DNA from: RGIG1681 sp045594425
Lineage (GTDB): Bacteria; Bacillota; Clostridia; Christensenellales; UBA1242
Direction: 5' to 3'
Assembly: GCA_045594425.1 (NCBI GenBank)
Contig: JAZNYK010000006.1
Span: forward strand, 124,001 to 188,000
DNA: 64,000 bases
This document shows, piece after piece, positions 7,239 through 15,224 of this stretch. The notes under the pieces were generated by a model. That model was given only the letters and a program-made list of their open reading frames with translations, did no database searches and had not been told where the DNA came from. The translations under genes and the position numbers were made by a program. Each line of letters begins with the position of its first letter. Position 1 is the first letter of the stretch.

Positions 7239-8021
7239 ATTGATTTTTAATTGTTTTGAACTATTTTTTATACGTTCTTGAGAAACAAATACATATTCTT
7301 CTGAAATATCACAACCAATATAATTTCTGTTATTCAATATAGCCATTTTACAAGTTGTTCCACTTCCACACATTGGGTCAAAAACAATATCATTTTCATT
7401 AGACCAACTTAATATATGATCTTCAGCTAATTTTTCAGGAAAAGTAGCAGGATGCTTAAATGCAATTTTATCTTTAGTTGTACCACCTAAACCAACTGCA
7501 TATTCCCATATATTTGTTTTTGTTTTTTCTTTATTAAGTTTGCCTAAAACTTTTTTATTTACTCCATCTGCTTTTTTATTGCAAACCAACATTTCTTCCC
7601 CGTTTCTGACTGTTTTTTCTTTTAAAGGATTAAATGTTTTAGGCGAACCTTTCGAAAATACAAACATATATTCAAAACAATTTGTATAAGCATTTGAACG
7701 CATAAATGGTGTATTTTTCTTTTTATAAATCATTGTGTCATGCACATTAAAACCCACTTCTTGAAAAATTAAAGCATGCTTGAAACTTGTCAAGGTTTTA
7801 TTACCCTTAACTATTTTATCTCCAACTACCCATACAACCACACCACCTTTCTTTGTAATTCTATACAACTCTTTAGCGATTGATGCACAATCAAAAACAT
7901 AACCATTATAATTTCTTAGGTTATCATATGGTGGAGATGTTACTGTTAAATCTATGGAATTATCTTCCATTTGTTTCATAACATTTAAGCAATCGCCGCA
8001 ATATATTTTGTTTAATTCCAT
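7236..8021 (-). CDS. beta-class DNA methyltransferase (N4-C or N6-A), R-M partner
   Basis: 261 residues from ATG 8021, chosen for AGGAGAATTT; an earlier in-frame start at 8072 adds only an unconserved hydrophobic stretch over the promoter. Catalytic motif IV is TSPPYDN at 28-34 and SAM motif I is FDPMCGSGTT near residue 222, so motif IV precedes motif I: the beta class. An SPPY rather than DPPY motif favours cytosine-N4 but does not exclude adenine-N6. The neighbouring HNH enzyme and controller make it the protecting methylase of a type II system. Confidence 0.88.
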   Translation of the reverse strand: MELNKIYCGDCLNVMKQMEDNSIDLTVTSPPYDNLRNYNGYVFDCASIAKELYRITKKGGVVVWVVGDKIVKGNKTLTSFKHALIFQEVGFNVHDTMIYKKKNTPFMRSNAYTNCFEYMFVFSKGSPKTFNPLKEKTVRNGEEMLVCNKKADGVNKKVLGKLNKEKTKTNIWEYAVGLGGTTKDKIAFKHPATFPEKLAEDHILSWSNENDIVFDPMCGSGTTCKMAILNNRNYIGCDISEEYVFVSQERIKNSSKQLKIN

Positions 8022-8040
8022 AAATTCTCCTAATAAAAGT

Positions 8041-8046
8041 ATTATA
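8041..8046 (-). promoter_or_regulatory. extended -10 of the methyltransferase gene
   Basis: On the minus strand TGTTATAAT (TATAAT at 8046-8041) lies about 20 bp before the chosen start; no good -35 is seen. Confidence 0.5.
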
Positions 8047-8109
8047 ACATAAAAATTATAAAAATCAGCCATTCAGATAAAAATTTTGACAAAATGTTTT
8101 TATTTTTCA

Positions 8110-8275
8110 GTAAACAGGATAAGAGTTGCATAAATTTTGCCATATTTTTTGGTCTAAAAGCCCTAAAAATCAGTACTTTTGATGTATTATTCACTTTTCA
8201 AAAGTCGCTGAATGCAAATTTGCATGCACTCCCTTTCTAGACCAAGTGGGAAACCCACTTGTATTTTTTTGTAGA
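8110..8275 (+). ncRNA. possible structured RNA or attenuator ending in a terminator
   Basis: This stretch has no gene. TTGGTCTA (8149-8156) can pair with TAGACCAA (8238-8245), enclosing ACTTTTCAAAAGT and GCAAATTTGC palindromes. The right arm overlaps the first bases of a strong terminator hairpin CAAGTGGG-AAA-CCCACTTG (8243-8261) followed by seven T, so the two folds would compete, as in an attenuator. A TTGACA occurs at 8086-8091 but the -10 is poor. No known RNA family is recognised. Confidence 0.3.
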
Positions 8276-8303
8276 AAATATGGTTTTTGAATATGTTTTA
8301 TGC

Positions 8304-8309
8304 TATACT
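8304..8309 (+). promoter_or_regulatory. extended -10 for the 8385 gene
   Basis: TATGCTATACT gives a TG-extended -10 (TATACT 8304-8309). The roughly 70-nt leader that follows can form two small hairpins, the second (TCTCATA/TATGAGA, about 8363-8387) covering the start codon. Confidence 0.4.
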
Positions 8310-8384
8310 ATTACTGCTCCAAATGTAGCATTGGGTTAAAGTCAATAAGGTACAAGCATATTCTCATAATTGTAAAAATATGAG

Positions 8385-8624
8385 ATGCAAAAACTTATTA
8401 ACACACAATGTTTTATTGATTGTGAAGATATACCAGAAAATTCAGCCACATATAACCTTAATACTAAAGTATTAAGGCAAGGCAAAACAAAATTAAGTCA
8501 AAAACAAATAAAGAGAATCGCCTTTATTCTTGCAACCGACTTAAAGAACTTTGCCGAATCCAAAGGCGACTTTTCTAACCTTACAGCAAATATAGTTTAT
8601 TCTCATTTGCAATCCAATCAATAA
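8385..8624 (+). CDS. small unknown protein (79 residues)
   Basis: No family is recognised. The C-terminal half (about residues 36-75, KLSQKQIKRIAFILATDLKNF) is basic then amphipathic and could be a small helical bundle. The ribosome site is poor and the start codon lies inside a TCTCATA/TATGAGA hairpin, suggesting controlled translation. A terminator directly follows (8628-8660). A toxin-antitoxin-like or regulatory role is possible but unsupported. Confidence 0.45.
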   Translation: MQKLINTQCFIDCEDIPENSATYNLNTKVLRQGKTKLSQKQIKRIAFILATDLKNFAESKGDFSNLTANIVYSHLQSNQ

Positions 8625-8627
8625 AAC

Positions 8628-8660
8628 AAAAGGAAGAAGCTTTAAACTTCTTCCTTTTTT
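8628..8660. terminator. bidirectional terminator
   Basis: AAAAGGAAGAAG, loop CTTTAAA, CTTCTTCCTTTTTT. It serves the plus-strand gene at 8385 and overlaps the end of the minus-strand gene at 8642. Confidence 0.8.
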
Positions 8661-9814
8661 AATTTGTAACTATCTAAAACATTTTTTGAATTATCAATAA
8701 AATCACTCAACATATCTCTATAAAGAGCAGCTTTTTCTTCAAACTTTAGAATTGCAGCATTTATGTCCTTTTGATATCCTTTTGAAGACGATAAGTTTTC
8801 GATGACTGTATCAAATCCATTTCTAAAATTAACTATTGGTTGTAATGATGTTTCATAAACCGTTGCTAACTCGGCTATCGCTTTAATATCTGCTGAAGAT
8901 GTAAATTTATCGAAACCAAAAATTCCTTGTGCATTTTCATATATTCTCTTCCACACATCTTTTGAACTATCATATTGTCTTCCAATTTCATCTGCAAAAG
9001 CACCTAGTTTCTCAGAATATTTTTTCATTTCAATTTGGTATTGAACTGGCTTAATATTGTGATTTTTCTTAAAACTATTTATTTTTTGAGTAAAACTATT
9101 TGTATCTTCATTCATATTATTTATTTTGTTTGTAAAATCTTGAAGTTGAAAAGTTGCACCTTCTAAATCTTGTGTGATTTCTACAAAACAATCCCACACA
9201 CCATTTTCTTCGACTACATCGTTTTTAGGAATGGCAATTTCTTCTTGTTTGTCTAAATTAGACTCGTTTTCAATCTTTGTTACGTCACTCTGTTCTTTAT
9301 TGATTAAATTATTTGTAATATATAAATTGAAGTCTGATTTAAAAACATCATATAAAGCATCTACAGAATCAAAAGTCTTATAAAGAGAATTGCTTTCACA
9401 TTTCTTTCTAAATTCATTTAATTTTGTTAATTGCTCAACATTTAGGTTGGTTAAATTTATATTTGCCGTAGTTGCGAAATATAAGAAACATTTTTTCCCT
9501 TGTTTTACAAATCTATCAATTTCTTCTTCTGTTCCAGAATTAGCAACCTTGGTTGGAGTTCCTAATCTTGTTTTAAATATTCCGACTAAAATATCACATT
9601 TATCAACAAGTGTTTTATTGATATGTTCTTGTGCAGGTTCTCCAATTTCGCTATCAACATCTGTTAACCAATTTTTAACCCTAAACATCATTTGGTGTCT
9701 TTCTATAGAATATTGATTAATTTCTCCAATAACTCTATTGATTGCTTCTTTTTCATCTTGCACATCTGATGGGCAAGAAACAATTATATCATAAATAGTT
9801 GTATTTTTTATCAT
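8642..9814 (-). CDS. DUF4062-domain protein (TIR-like fold) with helical C-terminus
   Basis: 390 residues. The N-terminal 110 or so have the DUF4062 pattern: beta strand DIIVSCPSDVQDEKEAI (9-25), then CDILVGIFKTRLGTPT and an acidic segment GTEEEIDRF. DUF4062 is distantly related to TIR and often forms the sensor or effector end of defence proteins. Residues about 150-200 are a low-complexity linker and 210-390 are mostly helical (coiled-coil). It starts behind GAGGAAACTTT and a TTGAAG-17-TATAAT promoter. It is a single-gene unit. A defence function is inferred, and no catalytic Glu can be assigned with confidence. Confidence 0.68.
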   Translation of the reverse strand: MIKNTTIYDIIVSCPSDVQDEKEAINRVIGEINQYSIERHQMMFRVKNWLTDVDSEIGEPAQEHINKTLVDKCDILVGIFKTRLGTPTKVANSGTEEEIDRFVKQGKKCFLYFATTANINLTNLNVEQLTKLNEFRKKCESNSLYKTFDSVDALYDVFKSDFNLYITNNLINKEQSDVTKIENESNLDKQEEIAIPKNDVVEENGVWDCFVEITQDLEGATFQLQDFTNKINNMNEDTNSFTQKINSFKKNHNIKPVQYQIEMKKYSEKLGAFADEIGRQYDSSKDVWKRIYENAQGIFGFDKFTSSADIKAIAELATVYETSLQPIVNFRNGFDTVIENLSSSKGYQKDINAAILKFEEKAALYRDMLSDFIDNSKNVLDSYKLKKEEV

Positions 9815-9883
9815 AAAGTTTCCTCACGACAATATTATAGCACAAATCCATAACATCTTCAAGATATTGTGACAAAAACCTTA

Positions 9884-9992
9884 ATCCAACCAGCACCGAT
9901 ATAGATTTTGGTGTTAGGATTGGATAACGGTCTTCCCGCCACATTTTGACTGTGCGAAACCCAAAATTACTGGGTTTGCACAGTCTTTTTTA
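9884..9992 (+). ncRNA. possible structured RNA with strong terminator
   Basis: In the 421-bp gap 9815-10236 no gene is credible. ATCCAACC (about 9886) pairs with GGATTGGAT (about 9917-9925), enclosing CACC/GGTG (about 9897-9913). Downstream, GACTGTGC-G-AAACCCA (9948-9963) pairs with TGGGTTTGCACAGTC (9971-9985), followed by six T. This looks like the 3' end of a plus-strand transcript, but no promoter is clear. Confidence 0.35.
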
Positions 9993-10141
9993 TTCCTTTT
10001 CAAAACCCCACCTAATCGCTGATATTATCAGCATGTACACCTTGCACAAACATCTTCCATTTCTCACAAATTTGTGCAATTTGACCATATCCCAAAAATC
10101 ACAATATAGAACACATGACAATCCCACCCACAACAAAAAAC

Positions 10142-10168
10142 GAACACCTTTCTTGGTGTTCATTTTTT
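10142..10168. terminator. intrinsic terminator
   Basis: GAACACC-TTTCT-TGGTGTTC then ATTTTTT. It lies between the unannotated stretch and the end of the 10237 gene, preceded by an A-run, so it could work both ways. Confidence 0.7.
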
Positions 10169-10236
10169 ATTCCTAAATTAAAAAATATTTTCTATCTCAT
10201 AAATATTTTCTTGTATTTCTAAAAACAATATCTAAA

Positions 10237-12570
10237 TTATCTTAAACAACACTTTTTATATTTTTTACCAGAACCGCAAGGACACAAATCGTTTCTACCT
10301 ATTTTCCCATTACTTGCAATTATTCTTTTTTGTATAATTTCATCTTTTAACTTATCAATAAATTCTATATTACAATCTTCTAAATCTTTAATATTATATT
10401 CCTTATAAATCACATCTTTCAATTCATTATGTTCATATATTAAATAAAAAAGTTTACGAGTATTTTCACCAGCGCCCCTCATAGTTGCATAGATATGATT
10501 ATCAATATCTTTTTCTTTCAAGTTATTAACTTCAAAGTCAATTGCTATTGAATAGTTTACCTCTTCACCTTTAAGAAACAAACACTTTGTTTGATGGTTT
10601 TTTACACATTCCATAACCATATTACTAATCTGATGTTTTGATTCATTACACAAATCCAATAAACTTACTGCTATATCAATTGAATTTTCGTATTTTTGAC
10701 TATTATTTAAAAACTTTATAATATCAAAAATAACTTGTGGCAAATTTTGTTTTGGTTTTTCAATATCTTGATAAGTATACTTATTACAGTAATATTTATC
10801 AAGTTCTAATCTATAACCACTCCAACTTATAGTTTTAGAATGTAGAGCCTCTGCATACATAGAATAATTATTATGCGAAATATATAATCCTAAATGGTCC
10901 AACTCATCATTAACTTTTATTTTATCACTTTGTACTGCTCTACATCTATTACTTAAAAAATGGAAAAATGATATTTTATCTTCAAAATAATCACAATACA
11001 CCAATAAATCACTTAACGACATACACATACAATTGTAATTTTTACTATAAGTGGCATACTTGGTTTTTTCAAAACTTGCAGTAATTTCATTTAAGTCATC
11101 TATGGTTATGTTTAAAACAAAAATATTTGAAGCATCTGTTTTCGGAATAATAAATTTTACATTATTACTCTCATCATAAAGAGGGACATCCTGTTGTGAA
11201 ATCAAATCAATTAATCGTTCACCCTGTTTTATCCCCTTATTAAAGATATCATTAAAATTATTTTCAAACGATTCAAAATCTTCCGCAACAGAACCAGCAG
11301 ATATTGCTCCAGCTTTAATTTCTAATACAAGAATTTTATTCTCATAAAATATAATTGAATCATTTTCACATTTTTGATTTTGCCCATTTAATTTGTAATA
11401 ATAAAAATTATTACTCTTGAATTCTGTAAAATTAAAGCTTTCACATATCAGATTTAATATATTATTTTCAGTTGCTTCTTTTTGATTATTGTTCCATTTT
11501 TCTTTTAATATTGAATCATTTTTTGTTACTATTTTATACAAAATTCTATAGAATCTATCGAAAAAAATTCTCGACCAAAAACAATAATACTTATTTTCCA
11601 CTTTTAGTAATGGCTTTTTATTAATAGACATTAATTTATCTGGAAAATAAGGATATGGTAAAGAAGAAAATTCCGCATCTTCACCTATACTATAAGATAA
11701 ATCATCTAGCAAAACGATTGGCAAATCAGTAATTGCCCCAACATCATACAATCCCGCACCAAATAATGTTTCATAAGATTTAGAAAATTCTTCTGTTTTA
11801 TGTAGTTCCTTCCTGTAATTATCTGGATCTTTGTATCCGTATTCTTGAAAATTTTCAAAAGATTTTTCAAAAATATTTTTCGATTCTTCAATACCAAAAG
11901 ATAGATATTTATTATATTTTTCTAATTTTTCAATCAGTTCTTTAGCAGTGATTCCATATGAATCAAAAATTAAATCACTTTGTTTTATTAGTAAAATTTC
12001 AAAATATCTTTGCTGAAAACATTGATACCTATTACCAGTCACTCCGTTCATTAATTCCAAATACATTTTTAATCTCAGCATGTCATTATCTACACTTCCA
12101 TCATTTTGACTGACATATTTTAATCCTATAAAACTTTGTTGATATAGTTTTATTATGTCACAAATTTTTTGTTGTATTTCATACAATTCTTGCTCTGTTA
12201 AATTAGAATTATTAAAATTTATATCTGAATCAGCAGCAATCACGCTTTGTAGATACATTATTGCTTGACCAAATATAATTGATTCTTCACTCATTTGAGA
12301 TTCAGAAGATAGAAAGAAATTAGCAATCGTTTCCTGTTTTGCCATATTTAATAAAATAGGTAAAGGATTCTTATCTTTTATAAAAACTATAATTTCTTTT
12401 ATTTTTTGATTAATTTCTTCTTTTAATTTTATAAACTCAACTTTTGCTCTTTTTACACATTCTTTATACTCTTCTTCGCTTAGTAAACTCCTTATATACA
12501 CCTGCTCATCTCGTTGATACATTTCTATAAAACCATTATTAAAATAGTTTTTATCTTTATTTATTGTCAT
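10237..12570 (-). CDS. predicted PD-(D/E)XK nuclease with C-terminal SEC-C zinc motif
   Basis: 777 residues. The last about 20 are a SEC-C motif (GRNDLCPCGSGKKYKKCC), a small zinc-binding module. Around residues 395-425 is a PD-(D/E)XK core: Asp in ENDSIIFYENK, then ILVLEIKAG. The rest is largely helical and unrecognised. A single-gene unit with promoter TTGATA-17-TATAAT (12659-12687), ribosome site GGAG 8 bp before ATG and terminator. The nuclease assignment rests on one motif. The neighbourhood suggests defence, but a quality-control or recycling role typical of other SEC-C proteins is not excluded. Confidence 0.65.
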   Translation of the reverse strand: MTINKDKNYFNNGFIEMYQRDEQVYIRSLLSEEEYKECVKRAKVEFIKLKEEINQKIKEIIVFIKDKNPLPILLNMAKQETIANFFLSSESQMSEESIIFGQAIMYLQSVIAADSDINFNNSNLTEQELYEIQQKICDIIKLYQQSFIGLKYVSQNDGSVDNDMLRLKMYLELMNGVTGNRYQCFQQRYFEILLIKQSDLIFDSYGITAKELIEKLEKYNKYLSFGIEESKNIFEKSFENFQEYGYKDPDNYRKELHKTEEFSKSYETLFGAGLYDVGAITDLPIVLLDDLSYSIGEDAEFSSLPYPYFPDKLMSINKKPLLKVENKYYCFWSRIFFDRFYRILYKIVTKNDSILKEKWNNNQKEATENNILNLICESFNFTEFKSNNFYYYKLNGQNQKCENDSIIFYENKILVLEIKAGAISAGSVAEDFESFENNFNDIFNKGIKQGERLIDLISQQDVPLYDESNNVKFIIPKTDASNIFVLNITIDDLNEITASFEKTKYATYSKNYNCMCMSLSDLLVYCDYFEDKISFFHFLSNRCRAVQSDKIKVNDELDHLGLYISHNNYSMYAEALHSKTISWSGYRLELDKYYCNKYTYQDIEKPKQNLPQVIFDIIKFLNNSQKYENSIDIAVSLLDLCNESKHQISNMVMECVKNHQTKCLFLKGEEVNYSIAIDFEVNNLKEKDIDNHIYATMRGAGENTRKLFYLIYEHNELKDVIYKEYNIKDLEDCNIEFIDKLKDEIIQKRIIASNGKIGRNDLCPCGSGKKYKKCCLR

Positions 12571-12658
12571 TGATCCACTCCATTTTTAGCAAATAGCAAA
12601 TTAAAGTGTTTTTTCGCTACAGTTAGTCTTGCCATACTTACCTACTTACTACATTTTC

Positions 12659-12687
12659 ATTATAACACCGCAAGGAGAAGTTATCAA
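12659..12687 (-). promoter_or_regulatory. promoter of the SEC-C protein gene
   Basis: Minus strand: TTGATA (12687-12682), 17-bp spacer, TATAAT (12664-12659) preceded by TG. A repeat AGTAAGTAGGTAAGTA follows in the leader. Confidence 0.75.
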
Positions 12688-12716
12688 CTCACCCTTAAAT
12701 TTTATATCTAAACAAC

Positions 12717-12750
12717 AAAAAATCGAACCATTAAAGTGATTCGATTTTTT
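12717..12750. terminator. terminator of the dnd operon
   Basis: AAAAAATCGAA and TTCGATTTTTT arms around a 12-nt loop, symmetric, so effective on the minus strand after dndE. Confidence 0.8.
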
Positions 12751-12760
12751 ATTTATAATA

Positions 12761-13138
12761 CTAAATTCCCTCATCAATTTTACATAAATGATCAATGAAA
12801 TTTCGACTATATTTGAATTCATTTAAAAGAAGTTTTGCTCCCCTATCTAAATGAGCCTTTAAATATTTAGGAAAGTATTCTTCTTCAGTTAAAGGTTGCT
12901 TTAATTCATTAATAATTAAACTTCTAAACAAAGTGTCATGATCTCCAGTAATTGTTTGCCTGTTTAATTCAAGACCCTCATTATTTGTTTTAAAATCATT
13001 ATCATCTAATTGTTTATTACTAGAAATTGATAATGCAATTGCAACTTTAGCCAAAGCAAATGGTTGTAAATTTGTACTTGAACCAATTTCGGAGAAGATT
13101 TCCATGGTTTCTTTAGACGTCTTTAATTTAAATACCAT
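12761..13138 (-). CDS. dndE: DndE, phosphorothioation protein
   Basis: 125 residues from ATG 13138; the alternative TTG at 13153 lies in the ribosome site GGAGGGG and is rejected. The DndE pattern is visible: an N-terminal helix-rich segment (LQPFALAKVAIALSI) followed by GLELNRQTITGDHDTLFRS. DndE forms a small tetramer with affinity for nicked DNA and is needed for sulfur insertion into the DNA backbone by DndC/DndD. It overlaps the end of dndD by 11 bp and ends the operon. Confidence 0.87.
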   Translation of the reverse strand: MVFKLKTSKETMEIFSEIGSSTNLQPFALAKVAIALSISSNKQLDDNDFKTNNEGLELNRQTITGDHDTLFRSLIINELKQPLTEEEYFPKYLKAHLDRGAKLLLNEFKYSRNFIDHLCKIDEGI

Positions 13139-15224
13139 TATTAACCCCTCCAAAATATTGATTTTTTAAAACTTCTGTTTTACCTCTACTTTCAAATTTT
13201 AACAAGTATTGTTCTGAAACCTTATCAGATAATTTTGCTGTATAAGTATTATTAATTTCTTCATCTGTTGAAAGAATAAATACCTGACCTTTTAATTTCG
13301 TAAAAAAATTATCAATAATATTATGTCTATGTTCTTTATCAATTCTTGCAAATGGTGTATCTATTACAAAAGGAACTTCTACTCTACTAATTTGCATTAA
13401 TGCAAGATAAATTGACATTATATATACTTGTTTTTCACCTTGAGAAAATGGACTCTTTATTTCCATAGGAACATCAATATAATTATCTTCATTATCCATA
13501 TACTTATCTATTACACTCAATTCATATTCACCAAACATTTCATTTTTAATATCTGGATTTTTTAAAATAGATTTAATATATTTCTTATCTAGTCTAACAA
13601 TCTTATATGGATAAATATTCAGTTTGTCATCAATCTTAATTTCATTAATAAAATCTTTTTTATTAATGATTTTCTTAAATACTTTTTTAAAGTTATTTTC
13701 AACTTTTTCTATTTGTGTTCTTAATAAATCTTCAGAAACCCCTGAAAAAGCCAACAATGCTCTACTAGAAATATCATTAACTGACTCTTTCTTCAATTCT
13801 TCTTCATATTCTTTCTTAACTCTCTTATATTCTAATTGAATAGTATCTAAAATTGTTTGATTTTTAAAGATTTCTATTTGAATTTTAGAGATATTAGATT
13901 CAATTTGAGTTTTTTCATTAATAATATCATTTTTAGATTTAAAGAAATCTTCATAAAAATCGATATTGCTTTTTTCCATCTGTTTTCTTAATTTTTGAGA
14001 ATCATTCTTAGACTTCTTTATCAAATTGCTAAGCGTTTTAATCTTTGACGAATCAAAAGCTTTATGTTTTTCAATTTGAGAAATCAATTCATTTCTTTCT
14101 TGTGCAGAAAGACCCAAAACAATATTGCCTTCAATATTACCTAATGAATTATTAATAAAATTATTTAAAGCACTTGTCACATCTGTTTTTACTTTAATTG
14201 TAATTTTATTAATAGACGACAAAATTTTATCTATATTATCTTCAGAAAATAAATCAACTATTGCTTCTTTTTTGACAATTTTTTCTTCAATCTCAATTTG
14301 TTTTTCCAAATCTAAAAGCTTATCTTTTAAAATCAAATAAGGTATTTCAGTATTAACAAATTCCTTTCTAAGTCTATGGTACTCTTCTCTTTTATTTTCC
14401 TCAAGTACCATCGCCTTATTTAAATGATTCCAATCTTCTAAAGTAACACCACCAGATTTTTGATAATCCTTTTCAAGTTTAGCTAATTCATCACTTTTTT
14501 CGAGTAAACAGTTATTTAAATCATTTAATTGATTTTTTAAATTTAATAAAGATTCCTCAAGTGTTTCAATTTGACCTTGTAATTCAAAATATTTTTCAGA
14601 TTTAGTAGAACCTTTACTATTTTGAGAAACAATTCTTTTAAAATTTTTCAACAATAATTCAATATTATCGTACCCTGTCATTGTTAAAAATGCATTTTTA
14701 AATGAGTTATCTTGGTTGCTTTGTAAAAAGAAATCACCAATTTTTTCACCATCAAAAAAATAAAATTTAAACAAATTTGGTGGAATTATATGAAGTAAAT
14801 AATTTTCAAAATCAAGTAATTCATCACCAGCTAATTCTAAATTGTTTAAAGTAATTCTATAATTTTCTTTTACTTTTTTACCTTTCAATGACCACTCTCT
14901 AGTAATAGTATAAACATTATTATACATACCATCATCAAAAAGCAAATCTAATTCAACTTTAGCATAACCGTCAATTAAACTCTTTTGATTATCATTTATA
15001 AGCTTGTAAATTTCTTCATAATAATGTTGGTTTGTACTTTCATAGCCATAAGCCCTATGACCATAAATACAAGTTCTTAAAGATGTGAAAAATGTGGTTT
15101 TTCCTGCACCATTTTTTCCACCAATTAAAATAATATTCTTATCTTTATTATTACAATCTATTTCAAAAACATTTTCACCAACATATGGGCCTACATTATA
15201 AAGAACTATCTTTTTTATCTTCAT
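13128..15224 (-). CDS. dndD: DndD, SMC-like ATPase of DNA phosphorothioation
   Basis: 698 residues, the usual DndD size. Walker A GGKNGAGKTT at 35-44; long coiled coils (about 200-290 and 375-480); C-terminal ABC signature SQGEKQVYIMS and Walker B PFVIDTPFARIDKEHR (about 610-640). A Rad50/SMC-type ATPase that probably opens or nicks DNA so that sulfur can be placed; it partners DndC and DndE. No CxxC zinc hook is seen. Its start overlaps the end of dndC by 29 bp and its end overlaps dndE, implying translational coupling. Confidence 0.92.
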   Translation of the reverse strand: MKIKKIVLYNVGPYVGENVFEIDCNNKDKNIILIGGKNGAGKTTFFTSLRTCIYGHRAYGYESTNQHYYEEIYKLINDNQKSLIDGYAKVELDLLFDDGMYNNVYTITREWSLKGKKVKENYRITLNNLELAGDELLDFENYLLHIIPPNLFKFYFFDGEKIGDFFLQSNQDNSFKNAFLTMTGYDNIELLLKNFKRIVSQNSKGSTKSEKYFELQGQIETLEESLLNLKNQLNDLNNCLLEKSDELAKLEKDYQKSGGVTLEDWNHLNKAMVLEENKREEYHRLRKEFVNTEIPYLILKDKLLDLEKQIEIEEKIVKKEAIVDLFSEDNIDKILSSINKITIKVKTDVTSALNNFINNSLGNIEGNIVLGLSAQERNELISQIEKHKAFDSSKIKTLSNLIKKSKNDSQKLRKQMEKSNIDFYEDFFKSKNDIINEKTQIESNISKIQIEIFKNQTILDTIQLEYKRVKKEYEEELKKESVNDISSRALLAFSGVSEDLLRTQIEKVENNFKKVFKKIINKKDFINEIKIDDKLNIYPYKIVRLDKKYIKSILKNPDIKNEMFGEYELSVIDKYMDNEDNYIDVPMEIKSPFSQGEKQVYIMSIYLALMQISRVEVPFVIDTPFARIDKEHRHNIIDNFFTKLKGQVFILSTDEEINNTYTAKLSDKVSEQYLLKFESRGKTEVLKNQYFGGVNNGI

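Noticed and set aside
8190..8232. 12-codon minus-strand frame with AAAGGGAG site
   Set aside because: The start lies inside a palindrome and the peptide is too short to judge; listed only as a caveat for the RNA element.
9946..10176. 76-codon plus-strand frame
   Set aside because: It begins inside a terminator hairpin and crosses another, with no ribosome site.
10237..12570. SecA-type or protein-export role from the SEC-C motif
   Set aside because: No SecA motor domains are present; SEC-C occurs in many unrelated proteins.
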